From Galdieria partita (taxonomy: Eukaryota; Rhodophyta; Bangiophyceae; Galdieriales; Galdieriaceae): DNA of 64,000 bases. The stretch's first letter is position 1. Every line of letters begins with the position of its first letter. Below, piece by piece: positions 24,401 to 35,217 of this stretch. A program made the translations under genes and the position numbers. The DNA lies in the NCBI GenBank assembly GCA_025991245.1, contig BQMJ01000073.1, positions 1-64,000 of the forward strand. Reading direction: 5' to 3'. The notes under the pieces were generated by a model. That model worked only from the letters and a program-made list of their open reading frames with translations, made no database searches and had not been told where the DNA came from.

Positions 24401-25110
24401 TAATACTGCTCGTGATATTGACGAACCTGCTCGTTGGTAAGCTCACGAATGTTTGCTAGAATGCCTCCTGTTTCAGAGGAAAGTCCACAGACTTCAGGAG
24501 TTCCATATAAACAACGAAGCAATTGCCTGTGTGCTCTCGAAGAGCCTGTATTTTCTCGTGCTTGCATTTCTGAATAAACTACTCCAGCATCTAAACCTTC
24601 TCCATTGATGTGATGGATCTAGAGGCTCTTAGTCATAGCAAATAATTCTTTCAAGACACACCTCAGTCAGAAAACCTTCATCAGTTAGTAAAGGGAACAG
24701 AATATGATCCAAATAAATAGGAAGCATGGAAATAAAGCCTTCAGAACCTGCCGTCTCAAGAGTATAGGCTGTATGGTCAACATCTGTCCAAGCGTTGGTT
24801 CCCCTTGCAAGGCAGCGATTCGCTATATCATCTAAAACCCCTTTGTAAGGAAAGGATTCACTTCCAAGAAATATCAAATGTTCTAAAGTGTGTGGCAAAC
24901 CGTCGTCACTACGAATCTTCGACAAGTCATAATGCATAACAGGAACAGGACTAACTATTTACTTACTTCCGTTCCCAAACAAAAATACCCATATACTATA
25001 GGTGTATCAACATGAACGTTAACTGCAGTCAAACTAGTTTCTTTAGAAATATATTTCTCGATGACAACTTTGTCTCCTACTCGCAAACTTTCCTTTCGTT
25101 CAAAATTCAT
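21474..25110 (-). CDS. M16-family zinc metalloprotease (C05D11.1/YOL098C type)
   Basis: A large, probably cytosolic or organellar peptidase of the pitrilysin/insulinase clan. The N-terminal exon (MNFERKESLRVGDKVV...) leads to the inverted zinc motif HTLEH (GLPHTLEHLIFLGS), then ANRCLARGTNAWTDVDHTAY, and EIHHINGEGLDAGVVYSEMQ, which carries the downstream zinc-binding Glu. These phrases match the subfamily of uncharacterised eukaryotic M16C proteins rather than PreP or insulin-degrading enzyme. At least eight exons follow with introns of about 45-60 nt; the protein is roughly 1000 aa. The C-terminal half contains EASIGFGGGHTAYDCGEF and ends at TGA (21474-21476). Start ATG at 25110. All exons examined splice in frame, so the gene looks intact. 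Confidence 0.85.
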
Positions 25111-25276
25111 TTTAACGAACGATTATGTGAAGAGGACTGTAAGTTGAAGCAGTTTGGAAAATGCCGCCTTTCTTAGAGATTGGTTTACTATAGACATAGT
25201 TCCTTCACGCGTTTATATATTTCTGTTGAATTTTATATGTAAAGGACGCTGTTACTCTATAATTGTTGAGTCTTTG

Positions 25277-25570
25277 ATGAAGATGAATACCGCTTCTGAT
25301 ATTGGAAAAGCTCATAAATCACGGTTTATTTGTGTAGGATCAGATTCTTCTCAACATAACTCGGAGTCTCCTTTTTCAGGGTATGTGTAACTTTGCCTGA
25401 ACTGTTCTTCTTTTCAGTCTTTGGGAAGTCACGCAAAAGTTTACGCGTCTACTGATATTCTTATAGAGCAAGTTGCCTTACTTCGTTGGATAATATACTC
25501 TTACAAGGCTGCTGAGAGTTGTGAGATGGGAAGCTTGGCTTTGTTCAACTTTCCAAAACTCTTTTTGTGA
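25277..25570 (+). CDS. Small hypothetical protein, about 82 aa
   Basis: ATG at 25277 opens MKMNTASDIGKAHKSRFICV. A GTATGT donor after SPFSG and an acceptor TTTGGGAAG about 48 nt later lead to HAKVYASTDILIEQVALLRW, and the frame ends in GSLALFNFPKLFL. The frame is open upstream to about 25150 without an ATG, so a longer protein or extra 5' exon is possible. It is transcribed divergently from the M16 protease (165 bp apart). The C-terminal half looks helical. The family is not recognised. Confidence 0.45.
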
Positions 25571-25724
25571 GCAGTGTTCATCGAAGACTTGTAAAGAGAC
25601 CATTGTAATAAATGACAAAAGAAAGTGATAGAAATAGCTTAATCTCCGTATTCATTTGCTCAAGATAGCTTGTATGTAAAGAAAAGAAACATTGTATTCT
25701 TATTTATCAAAAAACCGTGTCTAA

Positions 25725-26878
25725 CTGTTAGCTACTTTGGAAGCACAAAGTGTGTTCCAACATACCTTTGAAGCGAGACAACAGGAAGTTGGCCATTTTC
25801 TTTCGAGATCAACGACGTTCCATTGTCATTTTTGTATTTGGATGGATCGAAAGTTCGTGAAAATAAACTTCGCTCAGGGTTCCTTGGAAGTGGTGAAAGA
25901 CAGAGATGATAACCTGTGTTGTATGAAAACCAAGTCTCTACTAGAACTTGTTCGTTATGGTCTCTTTTCATCGGGTTTCTGGACTATGGAGGAATCTCTA
26001 CTGTTCTATTTTGAGTTGGTTTCAGGTATACTGACCAGCGACGTTTTGTTCATTTTCTATAACGAAAATGCACAACGTTTGTTTTCTATTCTTTTACAGC
26101 TATTAGAGAGAGAAAAAGGAACTTTAATTTGCATAACAGACCGCCTGGAGAAACAACAGTTCATCATCACTACTATTTTGAAGACTTTATGTGAGGAATA
26201 TAAGCAACAATTTTCAGAGTTATCATCCGTATCCGAAAGTGGTGGAGATAGACTACTTTTAACAGACTTGTATCAAATTAATAGCAAGTGCAGACAAATG
26301 TCTTTGTTGAAGCAAACTTTAGAAAGCTTCTTGTCTACAATTCAACAATGTGTTTTTACGAATCAAGTCCTCTCTAAAGAGGGTGAGGGTTTCTTGGGTA
26401 CTTTGCCTTCTCTTGTGACAATAGATATTACATCAATAGTTGTTGTAAGTATATTGTTTTTGTCGACTTCTTGATTGAACTTTTCTCCAGGATACCATAG
26501 ATACTTTAGAAAGAGTGGAACAGAGTTTGATGGAGTTAGAAAAGAAAAGTCAGAAGTATTCAGAAGGTGTGAAACAAGAATATTTATCTTTCTTAGCTCC
26601 ATTTGTGTTTCAACGGTTTCTTGTGTGTTTGTTTACTTGGAACGCTCTCGTAAGATTCCAAATCTATTTTCATTTTTAATATATGCTAACTTTGTTTTTA
26701 GTTAATTGAATGTTTTCACTCTAATTTCTTTAAAGTTGAAACTATTCGAGGATTTGTGACACTCACAATGGGTGCACCTTTTGTTGCACTGATTGCTACT
26801 CTGTCGTTTGCCTATTATTGTCGACGGAAACACTTGTGTCTCTTTGCTAAGGACGATATAGGCCTTTCGAATGATTGA
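25725..26878 (+). CDS. Unrecognised protein with C-terminal membrane segments
   Basis: Three exons. The first runs to SLVTIDITSIVV at about 26446; introns of about 45-50 nt (GTAAGTATA...CTCCAG and GTAAGATTC...TTTTAG) lead to DTIDTLERVEQSLMELEKKS, then FLAPFVFQRFLVCLFTW, and the last exon with TLTMGAPFVALIATLSFAYY, a basic CRRKHL and a stop at 26878. It has about 330 residues, with a long helical, coiled-coil-prone middle (LLKQTLESFLSTIQQCVF) and two hydrophobic segments near the C-terminus. No ATG is visible at the 5' edge (first in-frame ATG is WMDRKFVKI at about 25842); a preceding exon ending near a TTAG acceptor at about 25728 is plausible. A mitochondrial or ER membrane protein is possible; not recognised. 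Confidence 0.55.
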
Positions 26879-27139
26879 GAATTTGTTCTAATGAGTAGTT
26901 GATTTGTAATAAACGTTATCATTGACATTAAGCACTAGACAATTGGAATGAAAAATGTTGAAGACAGTTATTACATGTCTGACTTTTATTCCTTAACGTT
27001 ATAACTTTCTTTTGAAAGACGAATTGATGTCGGAAAGGGACAGTCTAAGTTTTTCCAGTCCTTTTTGGTTGCTTCGTACTGGAAATCATTCCACAAGTAG
27101 TATTTTCAGTTGGCCAAGTATCTAATTCATTTTTTGCAA

Positions 27140-28110
27140 TTTTGTTATTGGAGTAAATAACTTTAATGACTATTATGATAGAAACCTTACGAGATTCCGA
27201 GCACCAGTTCTTCTTCAATAGTTTGGAATTTCACCACAGGATGTCGATACTACAGATCAAGAGGCTTTGGAACTGCTAGTTCAAGAATATCATTTCACTT
27301 ACGTAATCTATCTTGCAGATCAAGCCGGAATTCAGTATTCCATAGTAAATTCTTTCTCGCACAGTAGTTCTAATATACATATGAAGTCCCTTTTTGTGGC
27401 TGTGAAAAATAGCTGTTTTTGATAACTTGGACTTTTCAGTTGTTGTTGATTCTTCTGAAGTTTTGGGAAAGAACAAAAAGCTACCGATTCTGGAAACGAT
27501 TCCGTTACTGTGCAAGCTAATCTAAACGCTATCACCAAGATATCCAACAAATTATTGAGACAAGTGTATCACAATCTTGATGGTTTCAAGTTGAGAGGTG
27601 CGCAAGTTCTAAAATAGCTTGTAGTATTTTTATAGAAGAAACGTATATGATGGATTAGAACTTCGATGTCTCGCACTTTCTATTGCATGAGACTCCCTGA
27701 TATATCATATTGTTTGTTTACCGAAACAATCCATGAACAAAGAGAATTTCTCTTATATCAGACAGAATAAGCTGTAACCTCTATACATTTTGGAGAGGTT
27801 ACAGAACCATTTAGAGATTTTACTCATATAACTAAGGTTACTATCGCTGCGTTGTACAAAGGATATGATTATGAGGATATCCATTTGGCCACTTGCCATC
27901 CTTGAAGAATCTCTTATATAGTCCAATGTCTCGGAGAATTATCAGCCAAAAAGGCAATCATAAAATATCATCGGTTTCCAATGGGAGATGCACTTCTTAC
28001 ATACGCGGATACTCGAAACCAAACAAGTTGTTGGATTCTGAACCACAAGTGAATTGGGAAGAAGGATCGAAAGGGTGGAAAGTAGATCATCTATCAGTTA
28101 TTCTTTGTTG
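27140..28110 (+). pseudogene. Decayed UDP-glucuronate 4-epimerase-type (NAD epimerase) gene
   Basis: The remnant follows the order of plant/bacterial UDP-glucuronate 4-epimerases. VNNFNDYYDRNL corresponds to the VDNFNDYYD block after the Rossmann motif. FTYVIYLADQAGIQYSI corresponds to the H.AAQAGVRYS block. VVDSSEVLGKNKKLPILET corresponds to the SSSVYG(L)N..PF.E block. ANLNAITKISNKLLRQVYHN stands where YAATKK..E....Y is expected, with the catalytic Tyr replaced by Asn. FRDFTHI and KKAIIKYHRFPMGDALLTYA match the RDFTYIDD and C-terminal blocks. The pieces lie in several frames with in-frame stops (for example after PVLLQ and before RISYIV), so it cannot make an enzyme. The N-terminal GxxGxxG is missing or unrecognisable. 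Confidence 0.8.
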
Positions 28111-28391
28111 AGCATTGAAGAGTTTTCTGAAGAATCCTAGTAAAAACTCCTATTGAGAGTTCAATTATTTATTCATGCTTTAAACCCCTCTAAAAGCATC
28201 GAGTTATGTAGTCTCTTGCCATTGGACAAGAAGCCTGCAGAAGCAAAGTCACGTGGAGTTCGTGTAGACAAGAGACCGCTTTCTACCATACCCACAAGGC
28301 TTTTGCCAGTTTTTTCGATTATTTCTTTTTTGTACGCTTGCCAATAAGGATGATATAAACTTTGATATTCAAGCGCATTGGAAATTTGGTC

Positions 28392-29751
28392 ATGTCTGCT
28401 CTATTTGAGAAGCTCTTCAGCATTCGTGCCCGTGATAGCACCGTGAGCAAGGAAGTACGGAGTGGCATCGCAAATTTTCTTGCAGCTTCTTATGTTCTCC
28501 TTCTGAACTCGCAACTATTTTCAACAAAAGCTTCAGTACCGAGTTTTGAAGTAGCAGTTGCAACGGCCATCACGGGAGCAGTAGGCTCCATTTTACTTGG
28601 ACTCTGTACCAATCTTCCCTTGACACTAGCACCAGCAGCTGGTTTGAATGCTTATTTGGCAAATATGATCGATCAATTCCCTTCGGAAGCATTAGAAGGG
28701 TATCGAAACACTATGACGCTAACTTGGTTGGTAGGACTAGCTCTCGTGCTCACTGCCCCCTGTCTATCTTCAAGTTTTATCGTCAATCTTGTTCAGCAGT
28801 TTCCAAAGAGCTTGCGTCACGGCCTTGTTGCTTCCATAGGTTTTCTTCTTGTATTTCTTTCGTTTAGAACGTTTTCCTTTAGTTTCAGCGACGGCAAGTT
28901 ATACATATTTCTATTTGGGCTTTTTATCCTACAGTTGCTAAATGTTCTGAGGATACCTGGTGGTACACTACTGAGTATTGTTATTTGTGCTGTGCTTCTG
29001 TTCTTCTATTCAAAGCATCCACTGCCAAATACTATCTTCTTGCTTCCCAAGATAGGAAGCATATCATATTCATTTAACTCTCAAATGTTTCTCAAGTCCT
29101 GGAAGGAAATAGTTGGAGGAAGTATTGGAATATTTTGGATTATTCTACTCGATCTCTCTGTTGTACCACAAAGTATACTGGGAACTAACGATGCCTTCTC
29201 TCCTTTGCTTTCAACTTGGCCCAATAATACGCAATCCATTTGGACGGTTCTTCTAACAGGCCTCACAACCATTCTCGGAGGATTAACAGGATCTGGAGTG
29301 TGCATTCCTTTTGCGGAATCGTCTGTTGGCATTCGTGAAGGTGGAAGAACCGGTTTCACTGCAGTAGTAACTGGAATTTGCTTTCTACTTTCTACTATTA
29401 TCATGAGTCTGTTTCAATCGATTCCACTTGGAGCAACAGCTCCTCCTTTGTTTGTGGCTGGTGCACTCATGCTCAAGGTAATTTTTCCTCTGTTTCCAAA
29501 TTTAGTGTGGCTCATAAAAAATACAAAAGGAAGTAGAACATATTGAGTGGAGAAACGAAAGACAAGTACTTCCTGCTATTATGACTTTATGCGTGGTTCC
29601 TTTTACTAATTCTTTGATGAGTGGTTTTATTCTCGGTTTGGCAGTGCTAGTGATTGAGTTTCTATTACAGTTGATTGAGTGTCAGCAAACTTTTCACAAT
29701 ACTGTTTGCGAAGAAGCAACGGTAACACAGGTAACTAATTTTATTGGATAA
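28392..29751 (+). CDS. AzgA-type nucleobase (purine) permease, NCS2 family
   Basis: Likely a plasma-membrane H+/purine symporter for adenine, guanine or hypoxanthine. The ATG at 28392 gives MSALFEKLFSIRARDSTVS. The family hallmarks are FLAASYVLLLNSQLF, TNLPLTLAPAAGLNAYLA, GSIGIFWIILLDLSVVPQSI, GLTGSGVCIPFAESSVGIRE and GGRTGFTAVVTGICFLLS. There are 11-12 hydrophobic segments. One intron (29478-29529, GTAATT...AAAAG) joins ALMLK to EVEHIEWRNERQVLPAIM. The length is about 435 aa, normal for the family. Upstream in-frame codons have no better ATG. It follows the epimerase pseudogene on the same strand. Confidence 0.88.
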
Positions 29752-29989
29752 GTAAAACAGTATCTCATACCACTTCGGAATAGGAAGGACAATCGGAAGT
29801 ATGTATCTCATAAAACATGCAATGTTTTGCTACGTATCGAATACTAGTGTATTATATACTGGAAAGCACAATGACAAAGTTTTCAAAAGTGTGATGACAT
29901 TTGAGTGTAGAATCGAGAACAATTTTAGGAACACGACAATGAGTTTATTACTTGAAGCACCAAATGAAAAGAATGTCTCTCTCATAGCC

Positions 29990-30391
29990 TTAAAAGAAGA
30001 AGCCTGAACCTCCAAACTCTGCATTAGGATTGTAGTCGTTGAAACTTGGCTCTTCGTCGAATGAAGGGAACGATGGATAAGATGGATATGACGGGAACTG
30101 TGCATAAGGAGAGAACGAAGATGTGTAGACAAAAGTTGGAGAAGGATATCCCTTTGAATAATCAGCAAAGTCCACTTGCGCTGCTTTTCCCTTATCCTTT
30201 GATGAAGCACTACTTGTTACTTGTAACTTGGGTATTGTTGTTGTAGCTGGAATAACAGAAGCATTGCCCGATGCAGAAGCATTCCCTGAAGTTTGGCTGA
30301 AACTAAATGCATCCTCTCCAAAAGGAACTGCGTGAACACTTAAGAGGGCAGAAGTAACCACCAAAGCAAATAGAAAGAAAGCCAATTTCAT
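29990..30391 (-). CDS. Small secreted Pro/Ser/Tyr-rich protein
   Basis: 133 aa, single exon. The ATG at 30391 opens a textbook signal peptide (MKLAFFLFALVVTSALLSVH, cleavage likely after VHA). The mature part is low complexity: two close NAS sequons (GNASASGNASV), a Lys-rich patch, then Tyr/Pro/Ser repeats (SPYAQFPSYPSYPSF) and a Gly/Phe C-terminus (EFGGSGFFF). No enzyme domain and no membrane anchor after the signal. Most likely an extracellular or cell-wall protein. No family recognised. Confidence 0.65.
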   Translation of the reverse strand: MKLAFFLFALVVTSALLSVHAVPFGEDAFSFSQTSGNASASGNASVIPATTTIPKLQVTSSASSKDKGKAAQVDFADYSKGYPSPTFVYTSSFSPYAQFPSYPSYPSFPSFDEEPSFNDYNPNAEFGGSGFFF

Positions 30392-30676
30392 TCCGCAATT
30401 CAACAATTCTAAGAATAACTGAGGATAAAGCAGCTTATTTACATTATGGATGTGTCGTTTCGTGATTTTTCTAGAGATGCTTGAAAGCGACGGTTCATTT
30501 TTAAAGGGACATTAGTGGGAGCCAATGAATAATTCTTTGCTGGTTCCAACGAAAGTGTTGATTCCCCGACCAATGACCAACACGGATCGAATATGTAGTT
30601 TCCAAAAATAGAAATTTGCGAACGTGGAAGATAATGGAGTCTTTATCTTGTGTAACGTTTTGATCGATCGGATCGA

Positions 30677-32063
30677 TCAAAGTGTCTTTTCGCAAAATTC
30701 TTCGATTTCGAGACTCTTATCATTTAAAATTCCAAGGTCTTCTAGTATTGACACGGATAGTCGCCATAGAAACTCAGCTGAAACGCTGTTGACAAGTTTA
30801 CTATTTACTGGATGTGGTTTGCAGTCTTTCCAGTAAAGGTTCGATAGATAAACATCAAAATGGCTTCCTCGTCGAGTTGACGAGCATGGAGAGTCATCAA
30901 CCAACGCAGTAATTGTTCTTCCTCCTTCCTGTGGAGTCTTCATGACAAAAGATAAAACTCGTCTTGTCAAGGATCCCAGTATTGGAGCATGGAGTAACCA
31001 CTCTTCACGATAAATATCGGATAGAACTGCTCCTGGGTGCAGGGCGAACACATCTACTCCTTTGTCTATGCAGACCGTATTATGTTAGCAGAAAAATAAC
31101 AAAAATCTAAAGAAATACCTTTCAAGAGTTTCTTCAATTCGTAGGCAAACAGTAAGTTTGCGAGTTTACTCTGGGCATAAGCAGCCACAGCGATGTAAGG
31201 AGAACTCTGAAAACGATGATCTGCCAGCTGCTCTACTTTACCATATTCATATGCGTTGGAAGTGACTACAATTATGCGACTAGGTGCACTGGTATTGTTT
31301 GGTAAGGCTAATTCAAAATTTCCTTTGAGAATATTCAAACCTTCGTATTAATTGAGGAATAAGCAGGTAAGTCAATAGGAAATGACTCATGTGGTTCACA
31401 GCGAAATGCAGCTCTAGTCCATTCCTAGTCAGTTTCTTGTTCTATAGCAACTTTTGAAAAAGAAGGACTTGGCAAGAAGTTTTGCTTACTGCTGCTTGCA
31501 TAATGCCTGCATTAAGTATCACGAAATGTATTGGCTCATTCAGCTGAGTAATCTCTTTAGCCAAAGTTTTGATAGCGTTCAAGTTCTCCATATCAGCTGC
31601 GAAACAGATAAAGCGATTCTACATAAATAAATGAAATTGTGATGATTCCAATATAAAACTGGTTACAACCTGGTCATGAATACCCAACTCTCTTTTCAAC
31701 CTATCTGCAGTTGCTATTGATTTTTGCAATGTTCTACAGCATATCAAGAGGCGAGCTTGAGCTCTAGCCAGTTGCAAACACGTTGCGTAGCCAATTCCGG
31801 TGTTACAGCCTGTTATCAGCACCGTCTATGAAGCTAAGAGCACACAAATAAAGAACTAAGCACCTCTATCTTACTTTATTCATAAGCGAAGTACCTTCAA
31901 TCTTCGCACAGTTCGTAAGCTTCCATCTACCGGAGAGAAAGTCCAAACACACCTAAACTTGTTAAATATCCATTCAACTCAATTCGATATGAATCTATAC
32001 GTCTAGCGTAACTAAAGGCTTCTTTAAAAACACTTTCAGCGTATCGAATTGAACCAACGCCAT
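30677..32063 (-). CDS. Short-chain dehydrogenase (retinol dehydrogenase/WWOX-like), one apparent frameshift
   Basis: An NAD(P)-dependent SDR. The ATG at 32063 opens MALVQFDTLKVFLKKPLVTL; introns of about 48 nt lead to SGRWKLTNCAKIEGTSLMNK and the cofactor motif VLITGCNTGIGYA. ILNAGIM (the NAG motif) and LELHFAVNHMSHFLLTYLLI follow, then IIVVTSNAYEYG and the active-site YAQSK, and VFALHPGAVLSDI. Between IPQLIRR and ALPNNTSAPSRII the frame shifts by one base at about 31338-31342 (GGTTTGAA), with no splice sites of normal length to explain it. Either the gene is a young pseudogene or one base is wrong in the assembly. The C-terminus, KSLEIEEFCEKTL, ends at 30677. Confidence 0.7.
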
Positions 32064-32612
32064 CAGTACTTGAAAGCAATCTTTGGGATTACGAGCTGAC
32101 AGGAGAACCATTCAAATCTGTGGTTTGAGCTCGATTGTTCCGCTCACTCTCGGTCGCTGTATCGAGTATTGGATTGGTACTAAGTGTTGCGTAAATTGTA
32201 ATAGCGGAATCATTGCATACACAACAAGTTTCTAGGCTTTATTCACTAAGCAAACTACTGAGGACAAAACTTTATCTCAAACCAGAATTTTTAGTCGCCT
32301 CGTTAAAGCTATTTCAAGCAGCATTTCTGTTTCCTCTAATCAGAGTCGAACAACGAAAGGGGTCGAAGCATTAATATACTATTCGACCTAGACTTAACTG
32401 TAACTCACTGTAGCTAATAGTCTCTGAGATCGTTCATTTGCTCTTCCAAATCGGATTAGCTTATGGAATAATTTCTCCTCGGTTTGGTGCGAGTAAAACA
32501 TCTGTTATAGAGCGCTTATCTACTGACTACGAAAATTTACAAGCCGCTTTTATATCAGAATCTTAAACTGATAAAGTAAGCACCAGTGAACAAGGCTCAT
32601 GCATAGATATAC
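32064..32612. other. Intergenic between divergent genes
   Basis: About 550 bp separating the SDR gene (minus) from the LSD1-type zinc-finger gene (plus). No open frame of note and no RNA gene recognised. It presumably holds both promoters, but no canonical element stands out. Confidence 0.5.
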
Positions 32613-33255
32613 ATGGAAGAACTGAGAACTTATCCTCCATATTATCCTACATCCATAGAGTATGATATATATCGTGAGTTACATCTTAATTTCCTAACTT
32701 GCTAACTCGCGCGTTCCTTGTTTGAATATTAACTGGATTTCTTGCTGTTAGAGGGTCATGCATTATGCTCAAATTGTGGACAGTTGTTATCCTTTCCCAT
32801 TGGATCTGCTCTAGTTCAGTGCCCACTTTGCAAAGCTGTCTTGAGTTTACGTCCAATATGTAAGATTTGTGTTGTATTGTTCGTATCCCTTTGAATATGC
32901 TCACGAAACTATAGATACTGTGGCAATTGGTGGTCAAACTCGTTGCTCTGGATGTCACCAAAACATGCTGTTTCCCTTAGGCGCCGCAGCAGTTCAGTGT
33001 ACCAACTGTTCATCTATAACCCATTGCCCTAGCTTAAAACACTTTATCTGTCGCGGCTGTGGGCTTTATTTGGCCTATTGTGCTTCTTCTGACGTGACAA
33101 GTGTTCTGTGTACTGTATGTAACACCCTTCGAGATATCATCTCTATCGAAATGGAATGTTTCTCACTGCAATTTGGTCATAAACGAGTTCTTATCCTATC
33201 GCAGCAGGAATCAGTATCCGCAGAGTGGACAAGTCCTTCCGAAGGTTCAAACTAA
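32613..33255 (+). CDS. LSD1-type zinc-finger protein, three zinc ribbons
   Basis: Plant LSD1/LOL-like family, linked in plants to control of programmed cell death and oxidative stress through binding of metacaspases and bZIP factors. Exon 1 begins MEELRTYPPYYPTSIEYDIY. After a ~75 nt intron comes finger 1 (CSNCGQLLSFPIGSALVQCP), then a ~55 nt intron, finger 2 (CSGCHQNMLFPLGAAAVQCT) and finger 3 (CRGCGLYLAYCASSDVTSVL, then CTVC). Fingers 1 and 2 keep the C..C....(Y/F)P.GA..V.C..C signature; finger 3 lacks the P.GA core. The tail (about 50 aa) is Ser-rich. Total about 190 aa, stop at 33255. Confidence 0.85.
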
Positions 33256-33525
33256 CAACTCTGAGTTGCTTCTCAGTCAACTGAGGATGATAAGGAAGTG
33301 ACTCAAGAACAATAACTAGAACGTCCAAGTGGTAAGATTCGAAAAGTTCCATATGAAGATCGTTCTAAGCTGTTCCAAATAAGCCGATAGCAACTAGAGT
33401 ATGAAAAAGAAAGTTTTTCAAGTTGCTAGTTGGAAATTCACTCCCTTGCTTCACATTTTTGATTGAAACAGTCTTTCTTCTTCCAAATAGTTTGATAAAG
33501 ATTGAAATTTAAGGTTTAGTTCAAA

Positions 33526-35003
33526 TTATCGCCTTGTCTGTTTATCAAGTACTCTCAGAATATCGTACTTCTCTCTTTCCAATTCCATGATTCCACCGTA
33601 CTCATTATCTCGAATACCAATAAACATGCTTTCACAATCCTACCAAGAAAATGGGTCAAGCTGACTTCAAAATGAATCCCAATTACCTTTGTAAAAGTCA
33701 CGCCGGATACGTCTCCAAAAATATCAACTTCTTGACGTTCCTCAAAGGCCCTTTTGCTCAAGTCATAAATATGAACAAAGTCAGTGTGCTCAGCCATGGC
33801 AAAGTATCTTCCATTTGGCGAAAACTGAACTGAACGCACAGCATCCATTCTTGCTGGAAGTGTATGAATAGGTCCATTCTCCGAAAGTCGGCTATCCCAA
33901 ATACGGCAAGTCAAATCTTGATTACCAGTTGCAATGAATAAACCTTGAGGGTGCCATGAAGTTGAAAATGTGTAATCACTGTGTCCGAAAAGTGTCTGAA
34001 CTACGCAATTGGCCCTGAGATCGTAAAGGAGAACTCGTGTATCATCACCACCAATAACGAGCAAACTGCCATCGGGATGAAGACTAGCATGATTAACTGC
34101 GAACGGAAACTGGATCTTTCTATCCAACTCTAAACGCGAAAGGTTATAAAATCGAACAAAGCAGTCATTGCTACAACAGTAAAGTTGACCAGACATGCAG
34201 TTGTTATCTTCCACTATAGTAAGTGCGTTCACAATAGCACTGTCATCTTCTGAAGAATAAAACTCTGTTAGAATCTGTTTCTTTGCCAAGTCGAATATAG
34301 CCAATTCACCACAACGGCCTCCAAGAACAAGTATATTGTTTCCTACGCACATACTCATAGCGCCACTTTCGATAAAAGTTCCTTGAAGCTGTGAATAGTG
34401 CAACACATTCTTCCTTTGTCTTCTCAAAACGTCCCAACGAGCTATTGTTCTTTCGTGTTGTGTATATACTTGATGTGGATGTGGTGCCCATACCAAGTGT
34501 CTTAGCTGGTAGTGCGAGACTGAACAGCGCACTTTACGTGTAAAATGAAAGAAACGAAAAAAACACGACGTAGAAGGGTTGCAAAAATCACAAGTAGCTT
34601 TGCTGCGGTCATCAAATACTTCATTCCTGTTAAGCTTCTCGGACAAATTCTGTTGCAGTCTGAAACGACGAAAATCTTCTCTTGAATAAGGAAGTTGGTA
34701 CCAAGGGATTCCTTGAACATCTCTTCCGACAGCAGCTTCTTCCGCCTTCACTTCTAGCAACTCACATACTTCACGGTCCAACCATTCCAAACCTGCCCAG
34801 TTACTGTCCAAACCTGCTGTTGTCTGTTCAGCAGACCGAAGAGGGACATATTCTTCCAGAGAACTTCCGTCGTCTATATCAATTCCGAACTCTTCTTGTC
34901 CTTCTAAAGTCTCTGCATAAGCCAGCCAGTCACCAGGAAAGAAAGTTTCGTCAGAGACATAGAAACGGTTAACTTCTTCAAACTCTTCTTCCCTTTCGCT
35001 CAT
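33526..35003 (-). CDS. WD40-repeat protein (SPAC2A9.03/plant homologue type)
   Basis: A WD-repeat scaffold of unknown function conserved in fungi and plants. Start ATG at 35003 (MSEREEEFEEVNRFYVSDET). An acidic N-terminus is followed by the subfamily signature GIPWYQLPYSREDFRRFRLQ at about residue 100, a Cys-containing stretch, then WD40 blades; clear ones include LLVIGGDDTRVLLYDLRAN, SWHPQGLFIATGNQDLTCRI and VQFSPNGRYFAMAEHTDFVH. One intron (about 33690-33643, GTAATTGGG...TTGGTAG) joins VTFTK to DCESMFIGIRDNEYGGIMEL; the frame ends VLDKQTRR at 33526. About 475 aa. Convergent with the zinc-finger gene (270 bp apart). Confidence 0.82.
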
Positions 35004-35130
35004 CCAAACGGAAAGAGTTTCTCCCACAGATGTAAAGACATTTTAACAAAAAGTAAAACGTACTATGTTTTATTTCTTGACATTCCATCTCGCTAGTTTT
35101 CTCAAAAAATAACTTTCTCAACTCTGGAGT

Positions 35131-35150
35131 ATATATATATATATATATAT
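35131..35150. repeat. AT dinucleotide microsatellite
   Basis: An uninterrupted AT run of about 20 bases in the spacer between the WD40 gene and the SNF7 gene, followed by TATATATGCATA-like sequence. Similar short AT runs lie at about 45903-45935. Confidence 0.8.
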
Positions 35151-35217
35151 GTATGAATGTATATATGCATAAATGTAATATATGAACCAAGTCACCCACA
35201 CAAGTTGCAGTCAACAA

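Noticed and set aside
29081-29404. 107-residue minus-strand open frame
   Set aside because: Antisense shadow inside the AzgA-type permease exon.
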